DNA of 64,000 nucleotides from the NCBI GenBank assembly GCA_016126655.1, contig CP065955.1, forward strand, positions 975,001 through 1,039,000, in the 5' to 3' direction. The notes under the pieces were generated by a model. It saw nothing but the letters and a program-made list of their open reading frames with translations, had not been told where the DNA came from and did not search any database. This DNA comes from Aerococcaceae bacterium zg-1292. Its GTDB lineage: Bacteria > Bacillota > Bacilli > Lactobacillales > Aerococcaceae. Below, in pieces: positions 56,540-64,000 of the stretch. The position numbers and the translations under genes were made by a program. Position 1 is the first letter of the stretch. Each line of letters opens with the position of its first letter.

Positions 56540-57685
56540 TTACAAGCGTTTTGCGTAGCCTTTGGCGTATTCGGATGGGCTGACGTTGTAGGCGTTGCTG
56601 AAGGCTCTTGAAAAATATTGTAGTGAGCCGTATCCGAGTTGGGCTGCAATTTCAGTGATAGATAAATTCGATTCACGTATTAATTGGCGGCTTTTTTCTA
56701 GTCGTAATTGATTGATATAAATTTTTGGTGTGACATGCTGATACTTGTTAAATAATTGTTGTAAGGTTGACCGTGATAGATTAAACTGTTGAACTAAATC
56801 ACTGACTTTTAAAGCGACGATATCGCTCGAGTGAATGTAATCGATGATTTGGGCAAATAGTTCGTCTTCATATTTTGCTTGCATCGCGGTCGTGTTGTCT
56901 GTTGTAGGACTGATTAATTGCTGATGTAAGGTAAGTAAGACACTTTGCACATGTAATAAAAGATAGTCTACTTGTAGTGCGGCACTTAAGTCTTGATACA
57001 TTAAATCTAATAAAGGTGCCATCATAGAGCTGACGTCTAATAAGGTATTTATTAACTTTTTATCAATGCCGTCGGCAGTGAAACGAATCGTGTGAAGTAT
57101 ACATTTCTCATTAGCATCATATAGTCGGTGGTAGGTGGTATTAGGTGCCATGAGAATAGCGTGACCTCTTGTGAGCGAAGTTTGATTAATTCGCACAATA
57201 CCACTTTCTACGAATAATAGCTCGAAATGATTTTGTGGTTTAACGTCTAGTTGATGACGCTCTTGAAATTGATATGTGATGGCGGTGTATAGTTCGTTCA
57301 CACGGATAGTAGGCGCCTGCTGACTAGCACTTATATTTTTTTGTAATTTTATTAAGTGAGGTTCTTGTGGTGTTTTGGTGGATAATTGGACTACGACATC
57401 ATCAGATAAACTTAATATATTAAAGGTTGTTTCAGGCGCTAAAATGTATTCACCTTCTAAAAGATAGGAATGAAAAACATTAATATCTGCATGGGTAACG
57501 ACTAAAAGCGCTAAACCAGATATAGGTGAAACCTTAACTGGAGTTTTAAATTGAAATAAGGTTTGTGTATGATTAGCGCTTATTTTGATTTGACGGTGAT
57601 GAATAAATTCTTTTAGTTGAATAGTTGAGTCATGATTAAGAAAAAAATCAGTGGCATGATTATAAGATTGGTTTGTTTGAAACAT
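56540..57685 (-). CDS. AraC/XylS-family transcriptional regulator
   Basis: The 381-residue protein has a C-terminal pair of helix-turn-helix motifs typical of AraC (LKVSDLVQQFNLSRSTLQQLF, then ITEIAAQLGYGSLQYFSRAF and SPSEYAKGY). The middle part (about residues 150–210) looks like a cupin sensor domain (HFELLFVESGIVRINQ, RGHAILMAPNTTYHRL). The N-terminal 140 residues are not recognised. AAAAAAGGAGTAACC precedes the start on the minus strand. No target operon is adjacent; clusters of family-A repeats flank it on both sides, which suggests the gene lies in a region of insertion. Confidence 0.88.
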   Translation of the reverse strand: MFQTNQSYNHATDFFLNHDSTIQLKEFIHHRQIKISANHTQTLFQFKTPVKVSPISGLALLVVTHADINVFHSYLLEGEYILAPETTFNILSLSDDVVVQLSTKTPQEPHLIKLQKNISASQQAPTIRVNELYTAITYQFQERHQLDVKPQNHFELLFVESGIVRINQTSLTRGHAILMAPNTTYHRLYDANEKCILHTIRFTADGIDKKLINTLLDVSSMMAPLLDLMYQDLSAALQVDYLLLHVQSVLLTLHQQLISPTTDNTTAMQAKYEDELFAQIIDYIHSSDIVALKVSDLVQQFNLSRSTLQQLFNKYQHVTPKIYINQLRLEKSRQLIRESNLSITEIAAQLGYGSLQYFSRAFSNAYNVSPSEYAKGYAKRL

Positions 57686-57703
57686 GCTGGTTACTCCTTT
57701 TTT

Positions 57704-58178
57704 AGGTTCGCTCGGCTTGGCTTGGCGTCCACTTCAAAAGTCCCCTCTGTGCGATGCTCGCACGCCGGTGACTTTCTCCAGTGATTCAAGCCAGGGCAGC
57801 CTCGCTCACACCATGTGTTTTTTAGGTTCGCTCGGGCAGCCTCGACGTCCACTTTGCAAGGCGCCTTTGTACGCTTTGCGTACGCAGTTGCCTTACTCCA
57901 GTGGTTCGAGTCAGAACGCCCTCGCTCACACCATGTGTTTTTTTGGCTCGCTCGGCTTGGCTTGACGTCCACTTCAAAAGTCCCCTCTGTGCGATACTCG
58001 CACGCCGGTATTTTTTATGCCGGTTCGTTCGGACTGCCTTGACATCCACTTCACATAGTTCTTGAAGCACCTTAGCGCTTCTGCGCCCTCTGCTCCAGTG
58101 GTTCAAGGCATAACGTCCTCTCTCTCACTATGAATTCCAGTGGTTCGAGTCAGAATGCCCTCGCTCACAACATTTTGC
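57704..58178 (-). repeat. Family-A hairpin repeat cluster upstream of AraC gene
   Basis: About four copies in the same orientation as the cluster at 55985–56530. The unit nearest the gene ends with GAGCGAACCTAAAAAAGGAG on the minus strand, so it runs directly into the AraC gene's ribosome binding site. Inner stems differ between copies: GTGCG/CGCAC (near 57752), GTACG/CGTAC (near 57868), GTGCG/CGCAC (near 57990) and GAAGC/GCTTC (near 58065). Confidence 0.92.
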
Positions 58179-58567
58179 TTTGCACTCATTATTATATATC
58201 AAATAGGTAGTAGATGCATTAAAAAGGGTTTATTTCTTCGTAAAAAAGATAACTGGAGTTCAGCCTAAAGTGCGTGCTAAATAATGTATCCAGCAAGTTG
58301 ATTGATTATTGACAGCTAATTGTTTAAGAAGATAAGAAAAAATCAGTGTAAACATACTTATTTATTTGCCTTTATTTAAAAATATTAGAAAAAATGCTCT
58401 ATTCTTCTCATCTTGTGATATAATACAAACAGGGATTTTAAGCATTTTCAGATATATGGAGTTGGTTTGCTTTTAATGTTAGTGCTTTAACATTTTAAAC
58501 AATTATAAACCAACCTATTCGAGCTTGAATCAAACCCAAGAAGCCAGAATTACGAGGAGATAGAGAG
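58179..58567. other. AT-rich leader before CapA-family gene
   Basis: No gene. TGATATAAT (58426–58434) is a candidate extended -10 promoter for the CapA-family gene; a run of pairing TTAAAACATTTTAA-like bases near 58480 is too short to interpret. Confidence 0.4.
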
Positions 58568-59722
58568 ATGAAACAAAGTATTTTTAAAAGAATCGGACTA
58601 GTGATAGCATCTGTATGTGTATTATCAGCGTGCCAAGCACCAGCACCACCTGCTGAAACGACGACAAGTGAAGTGGCGACAGAGACTACCGTTGAGCCAG
58701 CTACTGAAAGTACTACCACTGAAGCAACAATTGGGCGCAGCATTACGATTCGGTCAATTGGTGATATTTTAATCCACGATTACTTATATAATGATGCAGC
58801 GACAGGAACAGGGTATAATTTTGACCATATGTTTGCTCCGGTTAAACCATATATTGAAAATGCAGACTTAACGACTGCTAATTTGGAAGTTATTGCCTCT
58901 GGCGATACCTTACCCGTGTCTAATTATCCTGCCTTTAATGCACCATCACAAATTATTGATGCGTTAAAAGCAGTTGGTGTTGATATTGTCAATAATGCGA
59001 CGAATCATACAATGGACTGGGGCGCAGAGGGCGCACTTGGGTCTATTACTGCGTTAAAACAGCGTGGAATGCCTTATGTCGGTAGTTATGAAAGTTGGGA
59101 TGATTACAATACGCCTCGTATTTTAGATATCAATGGTGTGAAAGTAGGATTTTTAGCGTATAGTTATGGAGCAAATGGCAATCCAATACCTGAAGACCAG
59201 TCCTATTTATTAACCTTAATTGACACAGAATTAATGGCTTTAGAAGTCAAAGCTTTGCAAGAAAAAGTCGATTTGTCAGTCGTAATGATTCATAATGGTG
59301 AAGAGTATGAGTCACTGCCGTCAGAATCTCAAATTAATGTCAATAATGTTGTTCGTGATGCAGGTGCCAATTTTATTTTAGGTGGGCATCCACACGTACT
59401 CCAACCATTTATGGTATATAATAAACATCAAGCAGCCTTGTTTTCTCATGGAAATTTTTTATCAGGACAAATTGATGATTCCAATAAACTAGGTGGTATT
59501 TCCGAGTATACTTTTACCGAAGTCAATGGTAAATTTGAAATATCTAAAATCCGTTTTATGCCAACCTTTACGATTGGTGTGCCGGGTGGTCGTTATCAAG
59601 TAGTCCCATTAGCTGATTGGCAACAATATGGTATTGCAGGTGGTGGCGAGTATTTTGAAAACACAGTTGCTTTAATGCGGCGTTATACAAATTTAGTTGA
59701 AGTCGTTAAATATTTAGATTAA
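58568..59722 (+). CDS. CapA/PgsA-family lipoprotein
   Basis: The 384-residue product has a lipoprotein signal, LVIASVCVLSAC, with lipidated Cys22, then a Thr/Glu/Ala-rich linker to about residue 55 and a CapA metallophosphoesterase-like domain. Motifs are SIGDILIH, TANLEV, YPAFNAP, NNATNHTMDWG, VMIHNGEEYE, LGGHPHVLQP and LFSHGNFL. CapA of Bacillus anthracis takes part in poly-gamma-glutamate export; here no capB/capC genes are near, so the polymer and role are unknown. GAGGAGAT precedes the ATG. It is a single-gene unit with its own terminator. Confidence 0.88.
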   Translation: MKQSIFKRIGLVIASVCVLSACQAPAPPAETTTSEVATETTVEPATESTTTEATIGRSITIRSIGDILIHDYLYNDAATGTGYNFDHMFAPVKPYIENADLTTANLEVIASGDTLPVSNYPAFNAPSQIIDALKAVGVDIVNNATNHTMDWGAEGALGSITALKQRGMPYVGSYESWDDYNTPRILDINGVKVGFLAYSYGANGNPIPEDQSYLLTLIDTELMALEVKALQEKVDLSVVMIHNGEEYESLPSESQINVNNVVRDAGANFILGGHPHVLQPFMVYNKHQAALFSHGNFLSGQIDDSNKLGGISEYTFTEVNGKFEISKIRFMPTFTIGVPGGRYQVVPLADWQQYGIAGGGEYFENTVALMRRYTNLVEVVKYLD

Positions 59723-59738
59723 TGTGATAATTGTAGCG

Positions 59739-59772
59739 ATAACTCAATGTTGTGTATTGAACATTGGGTTAT
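59739..59772 (+). terminator. Intrinsic terminator after CapA-family gene
   Basis: GATAACTCAATGTT/AACATTGGGTTATT, then GTTTTTTT. Confidence 0.85.
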
Positions 59773-59911
59773 TGTTTTTTTCATGATGGTTAGTCAATAT
59801 GTTGATAAATAAATATGTGTAGAATTTGACAAAACAATTGGATTCCTATATAGTAATAGGTGCTTTTAGAAAAATTGTCTAAACAAGGAGGGTAGCTAGT
59901 CAATCATAGGA

Positions 59912-60076
59912 TAGCGCAAGGTCTTGGTGTGGGGCATTCGTACACATCAAGATGACGAGGAATGAGTTTGTCGATAATCAGCGGATAACTCAAGGCAGTG
60001 CAGTCTACAGAGAGCGATTAAAACCTTATGTGAGTAAGTAACAAAGTCGTTATCACGCACCTAAAAGCTCTAAACG
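59912..60076 (+). ncRNA. glmS ribozyme (glucosamine-6-phosphate-activated)
   Basis: The leader of glmS contains the cleavage-site word TAGCGC at 59913–59917 and the conserved core GATGACGAGGAATGAGTTTG, followed by TCGATAATCAGCGGATAACTC, with GAGTT/AACTC pairing. Downstream stems (CCTTATGTGAG…GTTATCACG) fit the P3–P4 part. The ribozyme cleaves its own mRNA in response to glucosamine-6-phosphate and so lowers GlmS synthesis. Cleavage should occur just 5' of the G at 59914. The 3' boundary is approximate. Confidence 0.85.
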
Positions 60077-60138
60077 ATAGTTTCACAATTGTGGCATTGT
60101 CGTAGTTAAATAATTGTAAATAAAGGAGCTATGAATAT

Positions 60139-61944
60139 ATGTGTGGAGTAGTAGGTTTTATTGGAAAAGGTAATGTGCAACAAGAATTAATTACTGGTTT
60201 AGAGAAATTAGAGTATCGTGGTTATGATTCTGCGGGTATTTTTGTAATGAATCAGGAAGAAAAAAGTTTGTTTAAAGAAGTTGGTCGTATTGCTCAGTTA
60301 AAAGAAGTCGTTGATTTTGAGCAAGCAGCAAGCGTTGGTATTGGACATACCCGTTGGGCCACTCATGGACCGGCAACACAGTATAATGCGCATCCTCATG
60401 TGTCTTCAACAGGACGCTTTGTACTAGTCCATAATGGGGTAATTGAAAATTATGCTGAGATTAAAGCACACTATTTACAAGCCATTGAATTTAAATCAGA
60501 TACGGATACTGAAGTTGCTGTTAATTTAGTGGAATACTTTGCGTTACAGGAAGGATTAGCAGCTAAAGATGCTTTTAATCGCGCGTTATCTATTGTCGAA
60601 GGGTCTTATGCTTTCGGATTAATCGACTGTGAAAATCCTGATGTATTATATGCGGCAAAAAATAAGAGCCCATTATTGATTGGTTTATCAGATGAATTTA
60701 ATGTGATTTGTTCAGATGCTATGGCTGCAATTCACTTAACCAATCAATATTTAGAAATTAAAGATAAAGAATTAGTTACTTTGACAGCAGATGATGTCGT
60801 TATCGAAACGTTTGACAGTATCGTTGTTGAACGTGATGCGTTTGTCGCGGAGTTAGATGCCAGTGATTTAGAAAAAGGTGCCTATCCATTTTATATGATT
60901 AAAGAAATTGATGAGCAACCAACTGTTATCCGTCGTTTATTACAAGAATATGGTAAGGGTGATAATCAATTTGACATGGATGAAGCGTTACTAGAAGCTG
61001 TTGCGAATGCTGACCGTTTGCATGTGGTAGCTTGCGGTACGAGTTATCATGCTGGCTTTGTTGGTAAAACATTGTTTGAAAAATTAGTTGGCATTCCTGT
61101 TGAACTGCATTTAGCAAGTGAGTTTGCATATGACTTACCAATCTTTAGTGAGCGTCCATTATTTATTTTCTTAACGCAATCAGGTGAAACAGCAGATAGT
61201 CGTCAAGCACTGGTAAAAGTAAATGAACTTGGCTATCCTTCACTAACGATTACCAATGTCAAAGGTTCTACCTTATCACGTGAAGCGACTTATACTTTGT
61301 TATTACATGCAGGTCCAGAAATTGCGGTGGCTTCAACTAAGGCGTATACTGCACAGATTGCGGTGATGGCGATTTTAGCAGAAGCATTGCGTCATCGATT
61401 AGACCGACCAGAACGCTTTAATATGTTGACTGAGTTGAGTAAGGTTGCTACGGTTATGGAGTCGATTTTAGCTGAAAAAGATTTAATTGAACAATGGGTT
61501 ACTGATAATCTAATGGAGACTCGTAATGCATTTTATATTGGTCGCTTATCCGACTATTATGTGGCAATGGAAGCAGCCTTGAAATTAAAAGAAATTTCGT
61601 ATATTCAAACAGAAGCCTTTGCAGCGGGTGAATTAAAACATGGTACCATTGCCTTAATCGAAGAGGGGACACCTGTTATCGCCCTTATCAGTGATGCAAC
61701 CGTGGCGTCTCATACACGAGGCAATGTTGAAGAAGTAAAAGCGCGTGGTGCTAAAGCAATGGTGATTAGTACTAAAGACAATGCGAACGAAGAGGATTTG
61801 TTAGTGTTGCCAAAATTAGAAACTTCATTATCTCCATTAGCAACTGTTGTTGTTACACAATTAATTGCATATTACACAGCATTAGGTCGTGGCTTAGATG
61901 TAGATAAACCACGCAATCTAGCAAAATCAGTGACAGTAGAATAG
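60139..61944 (+). CDS. glmS: Glutamine–fructose-6-phosphate aminotransferase (isomerising)
   Basis: Makes glucosamine-6-phosphate, the first committed precursor of peptidoglycan and wall amino sugars. The 601-residue protein starts MCGVVGFIG with the glutaminase nucleophile Cys2, has HTRWATHG and a C-terminal pair of SIS domains (VACGTSYHAG, LTQSGETADSRQAL, EIAVASTKAYTAQ, ending KPRNLAKSVTVE). AAAGGAGCT precedes the ATG. Control is expected at the RNA level by the glmS ribozyme just upstream. Confidence 0.98.
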   Translation: MCGVVGFIGKGNVQQELITGLEKLEYRGYDSAGIFVMNQEEKSLFKEVGRIAQLKEVVDFEQAASVGIGHTRWATHGPATQYNAHPHVSSTGRFVLVHNGVIENYAEIKAHYLQAIEFKSDTDTEVAVNLVEYFALQEGLAAKDAFNRALSIVEGSYAFGLIDCENPDVLYAAKNKSPLLIGLSDEFNVICSDAMAAIHLTNQYLEIKDKELVTLTADDVVIETFDSIVVERDAFVAELDASDLEKGAYPFYMIKEIDEQPTVIRRLLQEYGKGDNQFDMDEALLEAVANADRLHVVACGTSYHAGFVGKTLFEKLVGIPVELHLASEFAYDLPIFSERPLFIFLTQSGETADSRQALVKVNELGYPSLTITNVKGSTLSREATYTLLLHAGPEIAVASTKAYTAQIAVMAILAEALRHRLDRPERFNMLTELSKVATVMESILAEKDLIEQWVTDNLMETRNAFYIGRLSDYYVAMEAALKLKEISYIQTEAFAAGELKHGTIALIEEGTPVIALISDATVASHTRGNVEEVKARGAKAMVISTKDNANEEDLLVLPKLETSLSPLATVVVTQLIAYYTALGRGLDVDKPRNLAKSVTVE

Positions 61945-61948
61945 ACAA

Positions 61949-62090
61949 CGTGCTCTTGGAAATGAACCATTGGAGGCAATAGACGGTAATGCGGTTAACG
62001 CACAACGGTGACTGCTGAACTGGACGTTCATTTGTGCCAATGAGATGAACAGTCCGCAGAAGTGCAAGATGCTTTAAGAGCTATATGTGA
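61949..62090 (+). repeat. Possible degenerate family-A copy after glmS
   Basis: GAACCATTGGAGGCAATAG, AATGCGGTTAACGCAC and GAACTGGACGTTCA keep the order CCACTGGAG – GTGCG hairpin – GAAGTGGACGTC but with many changes. Weak evidence. Confidence 0.35.
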
Positions 62091-62165
62091 GAAGACGCAA
62101 GCGAACGCTTATCCTCATTATCCGTCAATAGGTATTCTTCTATGAATAACCTATCAATAATTAGT

Positions 62166-62198
62166 AAGCATCCACTATCTCATAGGTAGTGGATGCTT
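62166..62198. terminator. Bidirectional terminator between glmS and asd
   Basis: AAGCATCCACTA/TAGTGGATGCTT with a 9-nt loop and T-run, between convergent genes. Confidence 0.9.
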
Positions 62199-62209
62199 TT
62201 TTTTTACTT

Positions 62210-63199
62210 TTATACGATTCCTAGCTTTACAAGTTGCTCTGCTATTTGAACCGAGTTGGTCGCTGCACCTTTACGCAAATTGTCAGCAACTACCCATAAA
62301 TTAATTCCATTTTCAACCGATTCATCACGGCGGATACGTCCCACAAAGACACTGTCTTTATCTACAGCTTCAGATTGCAATGGATAGACGAGATTTTGTG
62401 GCTTATCTTGTACAATGACGCCATCTATTGCTTCAAACGCATTACGAATATCGTCAAGATTAAAATCTCGTTCTAATTCCACATTAATGGAAACGGCATG
62501 CGATGTATGGATTGGTACACGTACACAAGTTGCAGTGACTTTTAATGACTCGTCACCTAAAATCTTGCGTGTTTCATTAACCATTTTAATTTCTTCTTTA
62601 GTATAACCATTTTCAAGAAAAACATCGATATGAGGTAAGACATTATCATTAATCGAATACGGGAATTTATTCGTTTCATGATTGACTAAATCGTGAATAC
62701 CTGCTTGACCAGCGCCAGATACAGCTTGATAGGTATTGTAGACAATCCGTTTGATACCATAAGGTTTCAAGGCAATAAGTGGTACCACTGACTGAATAGT
62801 TGAGCAGTTGGGATTAGCAATAATTTTGTGCTCTGCATCTAATTCAGTTGGATTGACTTCTGGTACGACGAGTGGGACATTGGGATTCATACGCCAAGCG
62901 GAACTGTTATCGATGACAAAGATTCCGTTTTGTGCCGCGATAGGTGCATAGTAGAGTGAAGCATCTCCACCAGCTGAAAAAATCGCAATCTCAATTGGGG
63001 CTACTAGAGATTCATCTGTTAATTCTTGTATTACGATGTCTTCGCCCTTAAAGGGAATTGTTTTTCCCGCAGAACGTTTGGATGCGAATAAATATAATTG
63101 ATTGACTGGGAAATGACGTTCTTCTAATACTTGAACCATTTTTCTTCCGACCACGCCGGATGCACCACAGATGGCGACATTATATGTTTTTTGACTCAT
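62210..63199 (-). CDS. asd: Aspartate-semialdehyde dehydrogenase
   Basis: Reduces aspartyl phosphate to aspartate semialdehyde, the branch point to lysine/diaminopimelate, threonine and methionine. The 329-residue product has the NADP-binding VAICGASGVVGRKM, catalytic Cys132 in ANPNCSTIQ, QAVSGAGQAG and VRVPIHTSHAV with the active-site His. GGAGATTTAA precedes the start on the minus strand. It is divergent from lysA, with thrC elsewhere in the window. Confidence 0.97.
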   Translation of the reverse strand: MSQKTYNVAICGASGVVGRKMVQVLEERHFPVNQLYLFASKRSAGKTIPFKGEDIVIQELTDESLVAPIEIAIFSAGGDASLYYAPIAAQNGIFVIDNSSAWRMNPNVPLVVPEVNPTELDAEHKIIANPNCSTIQSVVPLIALKPYGIKRIVYNTYQAVSGAGQAGIHDLVNHETNKFPYSINDNVLPHIDVFLENGYTKEEIKMVNETRKILGDESLKVTATCVRVPIHTSHAVSINVELERDFNLDDIRNAFEAIDGVIVQDKPQNLVYPLQSEAVDKDSVFVGRIRRDESVENGINLWVVADNLRKGAATNSVQIAEQLVKLGIV

Positions 63200-63287
63200 A
63201 TTTAAATCTCCTAAAAAATTGATTTTGCAATAGATTAAGGCATGACGTTAAAATATAACCACTTACGATTAATCTAAGTTAATTAAT

Positions 63288-63316
63288 AAAGTACTGAATT
63301 TTTCATGTTATGTCAA
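63288..63316 (-). promoter_or_regulatory. Predicted promoter of asd
   Basis: On the minus strand TTGACA, 17-bp spacer, TACTTT. Confidence 0.65.
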
Positions 63317-63374
63317 GTTTTTCATTGTATTTTAATCTATTTCGATATTTTATCTGATATTATTTCTTTTTTCA

Positions 63375-63403
63375 TTGACATTAACCGTAATTATTGATAT
63401 AGT
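63375..63403 (+). promoter_or_regulatory. Predicted promoter of lysA
   Basis: TTGACA, 17-bp spacer, TATAGT, directly before the lysine riboswitch. Confidence 0.8.
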
Positions 63404-63415
63404 ATGGGAAATTAG

Positions 63416-63600
63416 TGGATGTGCGAGGCGCGAATGACAAGAGTACAACAAATGTTGGAAAGGGGATTTCGCCGAAACAAGAAGTCTTGTTGGGGGCAGG
63501 TTGAATAAGTCTGTCACTGTTTAAGTTAGCGGCCCTGTTAACTTAAAAGTGCAATCATCACACTGGGCCAATGGAATCTATAATTGAAAAGCATTCACTT
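63416..63600 (+). promoter_or_regulatory. Lysine riboswitch (L box)
   Basis: Contains the L-box words in order: GTGCGAGGCGCGAAT, AAGAGTA, GGAAAGGGGATTTCGCCGAA, TTGGGGGCAGGTTGAATA, GTCTGTCACTGTTTAA and CACTGGGCCAATGGAATC. Lysine binding is known to favour the downstream terminator and switch off lysine synthesis. Confidence 0.9.
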
Positions 63601-63616
63601 GTTTTAAGAAATAGAC

Positions 63617-63649
63617 AATCCACAAACCTAGTGTTTGTGGATTTTTTTG
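63617..63649 (+). terminator. Expression-platform terminator of lysine riboswitch
   Basis: AATCCACAAAC/GTTTGTGGATT followed by TTTTT, 34 bases before the lysA start. Confidence 0.9.
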
Positions 63650-63682
63650 GCTTCAATACATTGCGAAAGAATGGAGTTTACG

Positions 63683-64000
63683 ATGAAATTAGAATCTTAC
63701 CAAACGATAAATAATCATGTACTGACGCATCGTGGTCATCAATATCTTGAGTTAGCTGCAACGTATGGGACACCGTTATATATTTTTGACGAGACTAGCT
63801 TCAAGGAGCGTGTCGTATCGTATAAAAATGCGTTTCAGTCACCGCATTTTGACACTCAAATCTTATATGCATCCAAGGCCTTGTTAACGAAAGCGATTGG
63901 AAAACTAATTGCGCAATTGGATATCGGACAAGACGTTGTTAGTGGCGGCGAAATCTTTGTTGGATTAGCTGCTGGTGTGCCAGCAAAAAATATGTATTTT
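63683..64000 (+). CDS. lysA: Diaminopimelate decarboxylase, 3' end missing
   Basis: The first 106 codons of a PLP-dependent decarboxylase making lysine from meso-diaminopimelate. It starts MKLESYQTIN after AATGGAG and has TPLYIFDE, then the PLP-binding Lys65 in ILYASKALL and DVVSGGEIFVGL, characteristic of LysA. The reading frame runs off the right edge. The lysine riboswitch upstream confirms the pathway. Other dap genes may follow outside the window. Confidence 0.93.
   Translation, partial: MKLESYQTINNHVLTHRGHQYLELAATYGTPLYIFDETSFKERVVSYKNAFQSPHFDTQILYASKALLTKAIGKLIAQLDIGQDVVSGGEIFVGLAAGVPAKNMYF

Noticed and set aside
63200-63287. Lysine or threonine riboswitch on the asd side of the divergent region
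   Set aside because: Only about 90 bases lie between the predicted asd promoter and its start, with no L-box words on the minus strand.

Overview
The window looks like a chromosomal segment of a low-GC Gram-positive coccus of the order Lactobacillales. It shows YSIRK/LPxTG surface proteins, the gene orders cmk–rpsA–der–hup and rbgA–rnhB–dprA–topA typical of Firmicutes, strong AGGAGG-type ribosome binding sites, two Firmicute-type riboregulators (glmS ribozyme, lysine riboswitch) and frequent intrinsic terminators. Aerococcaceae or a close relative would fit, but I cannot fix the genus from sequence alone.

Layout. 1–10.1 kb: two paralogous giant wall-anchored proteins (the first is cut by the left edge) built from helical modules, acidic repeats and proline-rich stalks. 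10.25–12.66 kb: a complete IS66-family element with a perfect 8-bp target duplication, next to the 3' end of an older IS66 relic. 13.3–14.6 kb: a GtfA-like glycosyltransferase. 14.75–15.05 kb: a possible structured non-coding RNA or leader. 15.2–24.7 kb: two more paralogous LPxTG proteins with MucBP-like repeats. 24.9–36.1 kb: housekeeping genes (DUF92 protein, rpmG, thrC, YbjN-like, YitT-like, yidC, tcdA, TatD-like, acyP, ftsK/spoIIIE). 36.6–37.9 kb: a two-gene DUF6978/DUF1828 cassette whose first gene has an in-frame stop. 38.0–42.3 kb: cmk, rpsA-like, der, hup. 42.5–46.2 kb: DUF1189 and YfhO membrane proteins. 46.4–50.2 kb: a class B PBP and a GH13 enzyme. 50.7–55.9 kb: rbgA, rnhB, dprA, topA. 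56.5–57.7 kb: an AraC-type regulator set between two clusters of repeats. 58.5–64 kb: a CapA-family lipoprotein, glmS behind its ribozyme, asd, and divergent lysA behind a lysine riboswitch (lysA is cut by the right edge).

How it works together. The left third is a cell-surface region: four wall-anchored proteins, a protein or wall glycosyltransferase, and evidence of sequence exchange between paralogs. The rest supplies replication, repair, translation, envelope synthesis (GlmS, PBP, YidC, YfhO) and aspartate-family amino acid synthesis (Asd, LysA, ThrC).

The least explained feature is a dispersed family of roughly 118-bp intergenic elements. They carry a nested hairpin whose stem sequence changes with compensating changes on the other arm. 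In three places (der, the glycosyltransferase, the AraC gene) the same GAACC-type end of the element lies immediately before the Shine-Dalgarno sequence of the next gene, in the same orientation. A second, shorter hairpin family, the candidate RNA at 14.75–15.05 kb and the DUF6978/DUF1828 cassette are the other points to follow up.
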